From Candidatus Poribacteria bacterium (lineage in GTDB: Bacteria > Poribacteria > WGA-4E > GCA-2687025), in contig VGLH01000026.1 in assembly GCA_016866785.1 (NCBI GenBank), forward strand, positions 1-36,902: a stretch of DNA of 36,902 nt, given 5' to 3'. The stretch's first letter is position 1. Each line of letters starts with the position of its first letter. Positions 7,654 through 16,306 of the stretch are shown here, piece after piece. The notes under the pieces are model-generated. The model was not told the origin of the DNA and did no database searches. It saw nothing but the letters and a program-made list of their open reading frames with translations. A program made the position numbers and the translations under genes.

Positions 7654-8859
7654 CTAGCGCCGCCCTTCGGGCTTGCTGAACATCCAGTGCAGGTCGGGGC
7701 GCGTTCTCAGGCTGGCTGGCTGTCGAACATCGTGGTCTCGCGGCGCCGCTGCGACCGCCATCTCCTGCGCGTCATCGGCTTCTGGCGTCTGTTTCCATGT
7801 GGAGAGCCGTTCGCGCCACCGGCGGATCTCGGACTCGGTGCGAACCGCACGCGAGCTCGCCATCGCCAGGTCGGTATCGCTATCGTCCTTGCGCCGAGAG
7901 ACGGGTCGTCGAACGATCTCGGTTTCGACGCGCGTCGTAGGACGCGTGTGCTGGGCTTCCCGGAGCCGGCGGACGCGCTCGGCGTGCTCGTCCGTGCGCA
8001 TGCCGAATCGGCGCAGACGCTGCTGGATCGCCTCGCTGGTGAGCTCCGCGTCGGGGGCGGCGTCGGGTTCGGCTGCGCGACGCTGCGCCGCGATGGGAGC
8101 CCTCGGCGCATCGCGCACCGGTTCCGGTCCTCGAATGGGGGTGAGTTCCGCAGGAACCCGGGTCGCTCCGTGTACAGACGGGACATCGCTCTCCAGCACT
8201 CGGCTCTGTCGCATCAGTTCCGTGGCGCGCGGCGTGCGCGTCGTCTCGGCAGGCGGCTCAGGAACGGCGGTCGCGCTTGCCGCACGCTCCGCGCCGACCT
8301 TCACGCGCTCCTCGTTTGCCGGCAGCTTGTGGATCGCCCGGAGGATCGCCTCGATACGCTCGAACGGTTCATCAATTCGCATCTTGCCTGCGGCGTTGTT
8401 CAGCGCTCGCTCCATCTCTTGGAGGGCGTCGTCGCCGTCGGGAGTGACGTGCGCGCGCACGAGCCGCTTGGAGCCGCCCTCGACGGGCACCAGCACGGCG
8501 CCGCGATGCTCCGGCAGTTGGAAATCATCCGACGGGGCGACCTCCAGACGAGCGACGATACCAGGCGCAGCCATGTGGTCCCACACGCCCGAGAGGCTCG
8601 CGTCTTCGACCAGTAGGTAGCGTGGCTTCTGCTCGACCGACGCCCAAAGCGACCTACCAATCGTCGCCGCCATCGCGTCTGTCAGTTGCCCGTCCGGGTG
8701 CAGCAGTCGCTGTGTCTCGGATACCTCGACCGGTTCCGTGTAGCGGAACTCGATGGGCAAGCCGCGATGGTTCGTCACCAACAGCCCCGCGACGGAGGCG
8801 TTCAGCGACGGGCTCTGGATCCAGGTCAGGTAACCGAAGAGCAGGTCCTGGGTCGGCAT
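7654..8859 (-). CDS. Unrecognised 401-aa protein coupled to the SNF2 helicase
   Basis: No named family is recognised. Residues 1-170 look globular: an N-terminal LLFGYLTWIQSPSLNASVAG segment, the strand GLPIEFRYTEPVEVS, a helix with AMAATIGRSLWASV, and strands YLLVEDASL and RGAVLVPVE. Residues 185-345 are rich in R, P, A and E and likely disordered. The C-terminus carries short charged helices (RRWRERLSTWKQ). From memory, proteins with a similar N-terminal pattern (GYL, RGLPLEF, TxPV) sit beside SNF2 helicases in Planctomycetes, which would make it a conserved helicase partner; this is not verified. AAGGA lies 8 nt before ATG 8859. The gene ends 3 nt before the helicase start, pointing to one mRNA and equimolar synthesis. 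No membrane segment or signal peptide is seen. Confidence 0.75.
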   Translation of the reverse strand: MPTQDLLFGYLTWIQSPSLNASVAGLLVTNHRGLPIEFRYTEPVEVSETQRLLHPDGQLTDAMAATIGRSLWASVEQKPRYLLVEDASLSGVWDHMAAPGIVARLEVAPSDDFQLPEHRGAVLVPVEGGSKRLVRAHVTPDGDDALQEMERALNNAAGKMRIDEPFERIEAILRAIHKLPANEERVKVGAERAASATAVPEPPAETTRTPRATELMRQSRVLESDVPSVHGATRVPAELTPIRGPEPVRDAPRAPIAAQRRAAEPDAAPDAELTSEAIQQRLRRFGMRTDEHAERVRRLREAQHTRPTTRVETEIVRRPVSRRKDDSDTDLAMASSRAVRTESEIRRWRERLSTWKQTPEADDAQEMAVAAAPRDHDVRQPASLRTRPDLHWMFSKPEGRR

Positions 8860-9113
8860 GGAGCGTCCTTACTCACTCAGGTGTGGCACTGACAGCAATC
8901 GGCGTCATCGGCGCTCGCGCGAATCGCTGCAAGTTTTCCTGCCGTAATGCCTCTGTGTTACTGGCAGCGGTCGGCGTCATCGGCGCTCGCAGGGAGCGCC
9001 CTCATCGGTCTCATAGGAACATCGCGCGCAGTCCACCCATGAGCACGCGATAGGGCGATGAGTGGTTACATCATTGGGTGGGAGGCGTCCAAGTATTGAG
9101 TCGCGATGAGCCC
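8860..9113. other. Intergenic stretch between divergent operons
   Basis: This gap lies between two divergently transcribed genes. It holds the imperfect direct repeat described separately and must also contain the promoter of the 401-aa gene/helicase pair, which I could not place. No small gene or structured RNA was recognised. Confidence 0.5.
8882..8990. repeat. Imperfect direct repeat, two copies 72 bp apart
   Basis: Copies at 8882-8918 and 8954-8990 match at 32 of 37 positions by eye, including an identical 20-bp core (8899-8918 and 8971-8990). The spacing is an exact multiple of 3. It lies upstream of the 401-aa gene, so it could be a regulator-binding site or a decayed duplicated sequence. 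Confidence 0.6.
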
Positions 9114-9142
9114 TTGAGCCTCGATCGCAGACCGGCTAGAGT
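9114..9142 (+). promoter_or_regulatory. Promoter for the enolase-superfamily gene
   Basis: TTGAGC (9114-9119) and TAGAGT (9137-9142) are 17 bp apart. The predicted start of transcription is about 25 nt before the ATG, just ahead of a strong AGGAGG ribosome binding site at 9164-9169. Confidence 0.6.
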
Positions 9143-9174
9143 GCCGCTGCCGTTTGCTGACCCAGGAGGAGCCC

Positions 9175-10314
9175 ATGCGGATCGACCGAATCGACGTCTA
9201 TCCCGTCTCGTTCCCATTCCTTCGCGAGTTTCGCATCTCGCGCGGGACGGTCGGGTCCGCGCGCGTCGGACGCCCAAGCCTGATCGTCAAGCTGACGACC
9301 GACTCGGGGATCGTCGGGTGGGGCGAATCGGTTCCCGTGCGGCAGTGGTCCTACGAGACGGTCGAGTCGGTCTACACGACGCAGAAGACGTACCTGGCTC
9401 CCGCCCTGATCGGCGCCGACGTGATGGACGTTGACGGGCTCCACACTCGGATGGATCGCGAAATCGCCCCCGGCTACACGCTGGGACAACCCATAGCGCG
9501 AGCCGGAATCGACATCGCCGCTCACGACGCCATCGGGAAGGCGCTTGGCGTGCCGCTCCACGCCTACTGGGGGATCCGGCGCAAGGACTCCCTCGTTCTG
9601 TCGTGGACGGTGGCGGTTTCCTCGCTCGATGAGGTGGCGGAGCTCGTGGACGAAGGCAAGTCCAAAGGCTACCGCAACTTCAACGTGAAGGTCGGGCACG
9701 AGTCCGATCCGTCCTTCGACGTGACGCTGTGTCGCACGGTGCGCCGACTTGCTCCGGACGGGTTCCTGTGGGCAGATGCGAACGGGGGCTACTCGGTCGA
9801 GACCGCGAAACGTCTGGTTCGGACGTTCGCGGACATCGGCGTCGATGTCTTGGAGCAGCCTCTACCGCCGAACGCTTTGAGCGGGTACGTCGAGCTCCAG
9901 CGACTGGCGGCGCTGCCGATCACGGTCGATGAAGGTCTCATCACTCCCCGCGACCTGATCGAGATGATCCGGCTCGGGGCGATCAGCGGCGTTGCGATGA
10001 AGCCGGCGAGGGTCGGCGGGCTCCGCCCGCAGCGCCGGCTGATCGAGATCGTACAGGACGCCGGCATGCTGTTCTTGGGCAGCGGCTTGACCGATCCGGA
10101 CATCTCGTTCGCCGCCAGCGTTGCGGTCTACGCCGCGCACGGGCTACAGTATCCTGCAGCCTTGAACGGACCCCAGTTCCTGAGCGCTTCCATAGCAAGC
10201 CACGGCGTTCGCATCGACGGCGATGTCGCCCACGTGCCCGACGGACCGGGTCTCGGCGTCGACGTCGATGAGGAGCGCATCCCCGAGCTCGCAATGCCCG
10301 CGCTTGGCGGGTGA
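9175..10314 (+). CDS. Mandelate racemase/muconate lactonizing enzyme-type enolase-superfamily protein
   Basis: A 379-aa protein with the enolase-superfamily capping domain (1-125) and a TIM-barrel. The metal ligands read as D201 (WADANGG), E227 (LEQPL) and D252/E253 (VDEGL). Catalytic lysines are K172 (NVKVG) and K276 (AMKPAR), which places it in the MLE-like subgroup that abstracts an alpha-proton from carboxylates. The usual KxK at the end of the second strand is NxK here (N170), so the substrate or stereochemistry may differ from classic muconate cycloisomerases and dipeptide epimerases. ATG 9175 has an AGGAGG site 5 nt upstream; the longer frame from 9154 would swallow that site. The gene stands alone with its own promoter. 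Likely roles are sugar-acid dehydration, cycloisomerisation or epimerisation; the substrate cannot be named. Confidence 0.85.
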   Translation: MRIDRIDVYPVSFPFLREFRISRGTVGSARVGRPSLIVKLTTDSGIVGWGESVPVRQWSYETVESVYTTQKTYLAPALIGADVMDVDGLHTRMDREIAPGYTLGQPIARAGIDIAAHDAIGKALGVPLHAYWGIRRKDSLVLSWTVAVSSLDEVAELVDEGKSKGYRNFNVKVGHESDPSFDVTLCRTVRRLAPDGFLWADANGGYSVETAKRLVRTFADIGVDVLEQPLPPNALSGYVELQRLAALPITVDEGLITPRDLIEMIRLGAISGVAMKPARVGGLRPQRRLIEIVQDAGMLFLGSGLTDPDISFAASVAVYAAHGLQYPAALNGPQFLSASIASHGVRIDGDVAHVPDGPGLGVDVDEERIPELAMPALGG

Positions 10315-10357
10315 TTTCTCGGATTCCGACACGACCATCGCGGCGAGGACGCGGCAT

Positions 10358-10375
10358 CGGTCTGCCGACAGACCG
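10358..10375 (+). terminator. Weak hairpin after the enolase-superfamily gene
   Basis: A 7-bp stem (CGGTCTG with CAGACCG) closes a 4-nt loop 43 nt past the stop. No T-tract follows, so it may only be a stabilising 3' structure. Confidence 0.3.
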
Positions 10376-10496
10376 ACAGAGGCGCGCGAACGGGGCTGTC
10401 CGCCGCCTCGCTCTGGGTATCTCATCCTATATATAGCCGCTCACGCATAGCCGCCTATCGCATGGAGCCGCAACGCACGGAAGGAGGGCAACGACG

Positions 10497-12482
10497 ATGC
10501 CTTGGACCCATCTCGCCAGACCTCGCGTGCTCGCATCGGCGCTCGCGCTCGTGTCACTGATGCCGGGGATGTCCGTTGCGGCGGAGGAGTCGGAGACCGT
10601 TCGGCGCACGATGCCGGGCGTCGTCGTGTCTTCGCCGCCCACGATCGACGGCGTGCTGGACGACGCGTGCTGGTCGGAATCTCCCAGCTCGACGGCGTTC
10701 ACCGATCCGGTGACGCTCCAGCCCGCGACGCAGCAGACGGTCGTGCGGATCGCCTACGATTCGCGCGCCGTGTACGTGGCGTTCGAGGCGTTCGATGCGG
10801 AACCGGAGCGGATCGTCGGGCGGAACACCAAGGATCAGGTTCGTCCGCGTGGAGAGGACTACGTCGCGTTCGGGCTCGACCCCTTCCATACGCACCAGTT
10901 CGCCGACCGAAACTTCTTCATCATCAACCCGGCTGGAGCGAAGTACGCCCACTTGGCGGCGGGGCGAGCCGAGAAGGCTGAGTGGCTTGGGCTGTGGAAG
11001 GCTGTCGCGCGCGTCACGGAGCGCGGTTGGATTGCGGAGATGGAGGTACCGTGGCGCATGCTCGCGTACCCGGAGAGGAGCCAACCCATCGACATCGGGC
11101 TGAACTTCGACCGATATCGACAGAGCACCGGCGAGAAATCCTGGTGGTCGAACATCGGGTTGCAGGAGTTCAACGAGCTCGACGGTCATTGGACGGGCGT
11201 ACTGCCCCCTCCGCGCGAGCGCGACCTGCGCTTCATGCCCTGGGTCTACGCAGGCGTCGGCGGTTCCCGCAGCGATGATATGACCGCGCGTGCCGGGCTC
11301 GACGCGCGCTATGCCTTCACACCCCAGTTCACAGTGGTCGGAACCGTGAACCCGGACTTCGAGAACGTCGAGCAGGCGGTGGAAGGCATCGATTTCTCCT
11401 ACGGCGCGCGCTTCGTCGGTGACCGAAGGCCCTTCTTCCAAGAAGGGAAGACGATACTCGGCTCGGGGTACTACCACTCTCGTCGGATTCCGAACATGGA
11501 CGCCGGCATCAGCCTGTTCGGAAAGGTGGGGAACCGCTCTTCAGCCGGGGCGCTCGCGACCTACGACGACGGCGGCGAGGCGAACCTGATCGCGCGGGGC
11601 ACGCGTACGCTGACGGACACGACGAACGTCGGCGTTGTGTTCCTGAGCCATCGCGACGACGACGGAACCAACCTCATCGGAGACGTGAATGGATCGACGC
11701 GCTGGAGACGCGTCGTCGTCGGAGTCGACGTCGCCCAGACATGGGACGGCGAGCTCAGGGGACGCCAGGCGCAGGGGAGCATCAGCTTCCGCGGGGACAA
11801 TCTATCCGTCGAGATCCGTCCGGCGCTGATCGATGCGGACTTCGTCAACCGGCTGGGGTACCACCCCTTCCTGGGTTACCGCGGCGTGCGCGGGCTCGCC
11901 TATTACGGTCGGCAATGGCGGTCGGGTCCGATCCGCAGGGCGTCGGCGTTCGCCGGCTTCGAGCGCCAGGACTTCGAGATCGGGACCGTGTTCCGCCGTA
12001 CCGCTGAATACGGAGCCAACGTGCTGACCCAGAGCGACTACTCGTTGAGGCTGTGGTGGTACGGCGGCAGATACGAGGAGCTTCAGGGCGAGGGCACGCT
12101 CGTCACCGATCTCGGCGCGCGGAGCTCGGATGCGTTCACGAACTACGGTGTGAGACACGAATGGGGAACACGGCAGGGCTTGCCATACCGCTCAGAGGGG
12201 GTGTACGGCAGCGTGCGGGTCGGTGACGTGTCGTCGAGCGTCAACGCGGCGTTCGTCCGACACGATGTCAGCCGTCGCCAGACGATCTGGACGCTCACCT
12301 ACGACCGCTCGTCCGCGCTGAGCATCGGCGGTAGGCTCATCTGGCAGGACGACGACATGAACGGCTATCTGGCGATCCGCCGGTCGGGCTACGCTGGCAC
12401 GGAGTTCTACGTCATCGCGGGCGACCCGAACAGCGCGCGGTTCCGAAGCCGGTACGTCGTCAAGGTCATCCAGGCGTTCTGA
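10497..12482 (+). CDS. CBM9-like/DUF5916 outer-membrane beta-barrel protein
   Basis: A 661-aa protein with a Sec signal peptide (about 28 residues, ending MSVAA). A carbohydrate-binding family 9-like domain at about 45-240 shows PPTIDGVLDDACW, VVRIAYDSRAVYVAFEA and the GWIAEMEVPWRML strand. A long region of alternating polar and hydrophobic strands of the DUF5916 type follows (VGTVNPDFENVEQ, then RRPFFQEGKTIL) and continues to the end. The last residue is F, as in Omp85/BAM-inserted barrels. AAGGAGG at 10481-10487 supports ATG 10497. The family is thought to sit in the outer membrane and bind glycans or other ligands, but its biochemical role is not established. The neighbouring sugar-acid-type enzyme may be linked, without proof. 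It ends 8 bp from the convergent DUF6785 gene. Confidence 0.85.
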   Translation: MPWTHLARPRVLASALALVSLMPGMSVAAEESETVRRTMPGVVVSSPPTIDGVLDDACWSESPSSTAFTDPVTLQPATQQTVVRIAYDSRAVYVAFEAFDAEPERIVGRNTKDQVRPRGEDYVAFGLDPFHTHQFADRNFFIINPAGAKYAHLAAGRAEKAEWLGLWKAVARVTERGWIAEMEVPWRMLAYPERSQPIDIGLNFDRYRQSTGEKSWWSNIGLQEFNELDGHWTGVLPPPRERDLRFMPWVYAGVGGSRSDDMTARAGLDARYAFTPQFTVVGTVNPDFENVEQAVEGIDFSYGARFVGDRRPFFQEGKTILGSGYYHSRRIPNMDAGISLFGKVGNRSSAGALATYDDGGEANLIARGTRTLTDTTNVGVVFLSHRDDDGTNLIGDVNGSTRWRRVVVGVDVAQTWDGELRGRQAQGSISFRGDNLSVEIRPALIDADFVNRLGYHPFLGYRGVRGLAYYGRQWRSGPIRRASAFAGFERQDFEIGTVFRRTAEYGANVLTQSDYSLRLWWYGGRYEELQGEGTLVTDLGARSSDAFTNYGVRHEWGTRQGLPYRSEGVYGSVRVGDVSSSVNAAFVRHDVSRRQTIWTLTYDRSSALSIGGRLIWQDDDMNGYLAIRRSGYAGTEFYVIAGDPNSARFRSRYVVKVIQAF

Positions 12483-12490
12483 TGCGTCGG

Positions 12491-14401
12491 CTACGGAAAC
12501 AGCGTGTACATGTTCCGTTCGGTGATGATCCCGATGAGGCTCCACAGGCTTCCGGCGAGGAATTGCCCCAGCAGGAACCCCAGGAACAGCGGCATGTACC
12601 GGCGGTAGGCTCCGAGGCTGCCCGCCGTCATGATGATCCGCTTGGACGCCCATCCCAGGAAGATCGAGAACCACATCCATCCGATCGCCCATCCGTACCC
12701 GACGGCGTACCCGACGGGGTAGAGGGGCCACCAGATGAACGTCCGCTTGAGCGCCGCCAGAAACAGCGTGAAGCCGAACCCGAACAGGATGCGCAGCATG
12801 TTCGGGATGTCGGGTCCGCGGGGATTCGTGATCCAGCTCGCCAGGCGTCCGAACTCACCGACTCCCCAGACCGCGAAGCGATGGCGGTAGTAGAGCACAA
12901 TGTGCAGACCGATGGCGAGGAGACTCCCGGCCACCCCTGCCAACACCATCGAGACGACCAACCGGCGAGTGCTCATCCGAAACGCCGACGCGATCTTGAA
13001 GCCCTCGAGCTGATGCGGCATCGGATGGCAGCGGAACCCGTAGGCGAGCCACGAGAAGAGCGTCGTCACGGAGAGATTGTGCGGGCCCAGCACGCGGGTT
13101 CCTGCGAACACGGTCATCAGGTAGTCGGGGTGGACGCCGTGGAGCTCGTGGGTCGGCGGACCCAGTTCCGCCCGCATGCGTGTCATGGCGATGGCGCAGA
13201 GGAAGTAGATGGTGAAATAGGCTCCCGTCATCCAGTACGAGATGCCTGCTGCGCGGCAGAACAGCAAGATGAACGCGGAACCGAGGACGAGTCCGATGAC
13301 CGCGAATCGCTCTACGGGTCGGTCCTCGTCGCTGGTCGCGCCGCGCCGGAACGCGCCGACCAGGACTTCCCGGATGTGGCGTCGCGTCGTCCAGATCGCC
13401 AGTACGCCGATCGCTACCCAGGCTCCCGCGCGCTGATCGCCCTCCCATCCGGCTCCCTGGGGAACGCCGAACGCCGTGATGAGCACCAACTGGACTTTCC
13501 ACAGTAGGAAGAAGACCCACAGCGAGAGCGACAAATCGAGTGGCATCAGATAACCAAGACCGACCGCGAACAGGTAGACGTAGATGTAGAGCCCGCCCAT
13601 GCCGCTCCAGGGCTTTTCGGAGAAAAACGGCGACAGATCGTACTTCATCTGAAGGAACGGAAACGACGGGAACAGGTAGTGGAGCCCCGCCGCTGCTTCG
13701 ATCACGAACGCGATGGCGAAGCCGGTCCACATCAAGCCGCTGCGGAAGAAGCGATCCGAGTCGCCAATGACCTGAATGGGTATCTGGGCGATTGGGTAGT
13801 TCAGCTTCTCGTGCTCGGTCCACTGCTTCTTCACGATGACGTTGATGCAGAGCATCACCAGCAGCAGCACGGACACGAACGCCGACCATGCGAGGAACGG
13901 CTTGAGCCACGCGCCGAGGATGTTCGGCTTCCAGAAGGGCCCGCCCTCGTAGTAACCACGCAGCACGTCACGGTTGCCTACGGTCAGCCAGGTCGGGAAG
14001 TGCATGTGGAACAGCTCAGCCCACTCGTTCTCCGGTGTGGCGAACCAGTAGCCGTTGCCGATGAGGGGAACCAACTGACGGATGATGTCGTGTCCAGCCA
14101 GCGCCGTCGCCACCGACACCATGATGTAGAGCGTGGCGAGCTCGGCTGAGCTGAGCGCTGCTGATGGAGCGAATCGGCGCAGACCCAAGTTGAGCAGCGA
14201 CAGGGCGAACAGCGTGAAGAGCACCGTCGGGAAGAACGAGAAGTCGGTGAGCTCCCAGACGACCCGGTTCTCGGCTGAGATGATCCAGAAGCAGTTGGCG
14301 AAGATGAGCAGGGAACCAACGAGCAAGACACGGAATCCGAATCTGAGAGCGGACGTCGTGTCGGGTGCTGCTCGCGCCGGCTTGTGTCTGTGGGAGTCCA
14401 T
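12491..14401 (-). CDS. DUF6785/DUF6784-type polytopic membrane protein
   Basis: A 636-aa protein with about 13-15 hydrophobic helices. Landmarks are ELATLYIMVSVATALAGHD in the second helix region, KKQWTEHEKLNYPIAQIPIQ after helix 5, ELGPPTHELHGVHPDYL, and CHPMPHQLEGFKIAS before a C-terminal half with several Trp-rich helices. I recognise this pattern as the DUF6785 family with a C-terminal DUF6784 part, common in Planctomycetes, Armatimonadetes and Poribacteria and distantly reminiscent of oligopeptide-type transporters. The substrate is unknown. ATG 14401 is chosen because GAGGTG lies just upstream and it follows a matching promoter. The frame extends 32 codons further upstream (to 14497) through promoter sequence. 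It is a single-gene unit, convergent with the CBM9/DUF5916 gene. Confidence 0.85.
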   Translation of the reverse strand: MDSHRHKPARAAPDTTSALRFGFRVLLVGSLLIFANCFWIISAENRVVWELTDFSFFPTVLFTLFALSLLNLGLRRFAPSAALSSAELATLYIMVSVATALAGHDIIRQLVPLIGNGYWFATPENEWAELFHMHFPTWLTVGNRDVLRGYYEGGPFWKPNILGAWLKPFLAWSAFVSVLLLVMLCINVIVKKQWTEHEKLNYPIAQIPIQVIGDSDRFFRSGLMWTGFAIAFVIEAAAGLHYLFPSFPFLQMKYDLSPFFSEKPWSGMGGLYIYVYLFAVGLGYLMPLDLSLSLWVFFLLWKVQLVLITAFGVPQGAGWEGDQRAGAWVAIGVLAIWTTRRHIREVLVGAFRRGATSDEDRPVERFAVIGLVLGSAFILLFCRAAGISYWMTGAYFTIYFLCAIAMTRMRAELGPPTHELHGVHPDYLMTVFAGTRVLGPHNLSVTTLFSWLAYGFRCHPMPHQLEGFKIASAFRMSTRRLVVSMVLAGVAGSLLAIGLHIVLYYRHRFAVWGVGEFGRLASWITNPRGPDIPNMLRILFGFGFTLFLAALKRTFIWWPLYPVGYAVGYGWAIGWMWFSIFLGWASKRIIMTAGSLGAYRRYMPLFLGFLLGQFLAGSLWSLIGIITERNMYTLFP

Positions 14402-14427
14402 GGCACCTCGGATCTCAGCGGACGACC

Positions 14428-14456
14428 ATTCTAGCCGGTTCCCGCCCCTGCGTCCA
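14428..14456 (-). promoter_or_regulatory. Promoter of the DUF6785 gene
   Basis: On minus, TGGACG (14451-14456) and TAGAAT (14428-14433) are 17 bp apart, giving a leader of about 20 nt. It sits back to back with the plus-strand promoter at 14482-14510. Confidence 0.55.
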
Positions 14457-14481
14457 CGTCCGTGCGGCGCGCGCTCGGCTC

Positions 14482-14510
14482 TTGACACGTCCTGCACGCG
14501 AGCCTAGACT
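14482..14510 (+). promoter_or_regulatory. Near-consensus promoter of the lipoprotein/ADH/RFAPS-like/Clp1 operon
   Basis: TTGACA (14482-14487) and TAGACT (14505-14510) are separated by 17 bp. Transcription would begin near 14517, with GGGAGG at 14525-14530 serving the TTG start. Confidence 0.75.
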
Positions 14511-14537
14511 CCGGGCGACCGCTCGGGAGGAACACCG

Positions 14538-15113
14538 TTGCGCCGCCATCTGACGCGATTGCCCGCTGCATTCGCTTTGGTCGCTGCCCTGTCTGGCTGC
14601 TCCGGAGCTCTCAAGACGCTCTTTGCGCCTCAGGAGCTCAGCGACAACTACGCGCAGACACCTGGGACGACTGCCGTCTACAACTGGCAGGGCGTCTCGA
14701 CCCCAGCGCCGGCGATCATCGACGGTGACGCTGCAACGTTCGAAGAGATGAGCCGCGAAATCGAGGTGCGACTGCCGGAGCCTCGTCCGATCCGCCGGAT
14801 CGTCATACGCAACACCAACTTCGAGGATGTCATCGTCTACGTGGGAGGCCCGGGCGGCGAAGGCGACTGGAAGATACAGACGCAGATCCGTCAGAACAAA
14901 AACACCACGATCACGATACCGCTGTCGCTGATGACCGACCGCATCCGGTTCCGAATCGGCGGTACGCTCGACGACTCTATCGGACCCGCGCAACCGATCA
15001 TCGTCGAGGGTATTGAGATTCGGCGCTCGACGCTCCACCAGGCGCGCCCGAAGGCAGGCGAGGTGGAGATCTACGGGTTTCGCACCAAGCGCGAGGCAGA
15101 CGACGTTTTCTAG
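14538..15113 (+). CDS. Lipoprotein with discoidin-like (galactose-binding-fold) domain
   Basis: A 191-aa protein starting at TTG 14538 (GGGAGG 7 nt upstream). The N-terminus is a lipoprotein signal: MRRHLTRLPAAFALVAALSG followed by the lipobox cysteine C21. The mature part, about 40-180, carries IIDGDAATF, a strand REIEVRLPEPRPIRRIVIRN and VEIYGF near the end. This is the pattern of F5/8 type C-like beta-sandwiches that bind glycans or surfaces; this is a fold-level inference only. It is the first gene of a plus-strand unit with an alcohol dehydrogenase 21 nt downstream. It probably sits in the periplasm anchored to a membrane. Confidence 0.7.
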   Translation: MRRHLTRLPAAFALVAALSGCSGALKTLFAPQELSDNYAQTPGTTAVYNWQGVSTPAPAIIDGDAATFEEMSREIEVRLPEPRPIRRIVIRNTNFEDVIVYVGGPGGEGDWKIQTQIRQNKNTTITIPLSLMTDRIRFRIGGTLDDSIGPAQPIIVEGIEIRRSTLHQARPKAGEVEIYGFRTKREADDVF

Positions 15114-15134
15114 GAAGACTTCGGACAGATCGCC

Positions 15135-16304
15135 ATGCCGACTGACCCTTGGAACAAGTTCCACTTCCCTGCCACCATCGAGTGCGGGGCCGGGTGCGCA
15201 CTCGCCGTGGGAAGGCGCATCCGTCGCATCGAGGCTGAGCGACCTCTGGTCGTATCCGATCCGGGAGTTGTTCAGGCACATCTGGTGGCTCCCATCATCG
15301 ACGCGCTGGAGCGAGCCGGATGCCAGCCGACGCTGTTCAGCGACATCCGACCCAACCCCACCGACAAGAACGTCTACGCCGGCTCGGTGCGCTACCGCGA
15401 AGGGCACTGCGACAGCATCGTCGCGGTGGGAGGCGGCAGCGTGATGGACGCTGCGAAGGCGATCCGCATTCTGGTCTCACATCCGAATGCGCTCCCGGAG
15501 CTCTACGCCGATGCTGGCGGAGTCGAGCGGATCAGCCGACCGATGCCACGCCTGATCTGCATACCGACGACGGCAGGAACCGGCAGTGAAGTGTCGCGCG
15601 GAGCGGTGATCACGGACACCTCCGAAGGACGCAAGCGAGTTGTCCTCCATCCGCGGATGTCTGCCACGATCGCTCTGCTCGACCCGAACATGACGGTACA
15701 TCTTCCGAAGTTCCTGACGGCGGCGACCGGCGCAGATGCCTTCGCTCACTGCGTCGAAGGCTACTCGGCGAAGGGCTACCACCCGATTGCGGAAGGGATT
15801 GCGCTCCAAGGGATCCGTACCGTCGTCGAAAACCTGCCGGTCGTCGTGGAGGAACCGTCGAACATCGAGGCGCGCGGCAGGATGCTGCTGGCAGCCTCGA
15901 TGGGAGCGCTCGCGATACAGCGAGGGGCTGGCGCCGCGCACGCGCTCTCGCACCCGTTGTCCCACGTCAGCGGGATTCACCACGGTATGGCGAGTGCCAT
16001 CGTGCTCCCAGCGGTCGTGCGCTTCAACCTAGCTGAAGTCCCTGCGCGCCTGGCGCAGATCGCATACGCCATGGGCGTCGATCCTTGCAGTCACGGACCG
16101 GAAGCGGCAGCGGAAGCATTGAGCCAGAGGATCTCAGACTTGCTCGCGCGGCTCGGCTTGCCTCTCCGCCTGCGAGACGCCGGCGTGCGACGCGAAGACC
16201 TTCCCTCCCTAGCAGCGGCAGCAGCTCGCGACGACAGCCACCGAACGAATCCGCGAACCTGTGCCGAAGCCGACCTGTTGTCGCTCTACGAAGAGGTGTA
16301 CTAG
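15135..16304 (+). CDS. Iron-containing (group III) alcohol dehydrogenase
   Basis: A 389-aa protein with the group III metal-dependent alcohol dehydrogenase layout. The NAD-binding loop is VGGGSVMDAAK (98-108), followed by PTTAGTGSEVSRGAVIT (144-160). Metal ligands are D201 and H205 (TGADAFAHCVEGY), H273 (HALSHPLSH) and H283 (GIHHGMASA). All four ligands of the Fe2+ site are present, so it should oxidise an alcohol or reduce an aldehyde with NAD(P). The substrate cannot be read from sequence. It lies between the lipoprotein and the RFAP-synthase-like gene, whose GTG start is 2 nt after this stop. If that neighbour does make a methanopterin-type cofactor, a role in C1 alcohol/aldehyde oxidation would be attractive. 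Confidence 0.92.
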   Translation: MPTDPWNKFHFPATIECGAGCALAVGRRIRRIEAERPLVVSDPGVVQAHLVAPIIDALERAGCQPTLFSDIRPNPTDKNVYAGSVRYREGHCDSIVAVGGGSVMDAAKAIRILVSHPNALPELYADAGGVERISRPMPRLICIPTTAGTGSEVSRGAVITDTSEGRKRVVLHPRMSATIALLDPNMTVHLPKFLTAATGADAFAHCVEGYSAKGYHPIAEGIALQGIRTVVENLPVVVEEPSNIEARGRMLLAASMGALAIQRGAGAAHALSHPLSHVSGIHHGMASAIVLPAVVRFNLAEVPARLAQIAYAMGVDPCSHGPEAAAEALSQRISDLLARLGLPLRLRDAGVRREDLPSLAAAAARDDSHRTNPRTCAEADLLSLYEEVY

Positions 16305-16306
16305 AC

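Noticed and set aside
14401-14497. A 32-codon N-terminal extension of the DUF6785 protein
   Set aside because: It would run through the promoter and has no hydrophobic or conserved features. ATG 14401 has a ribosome binding site.
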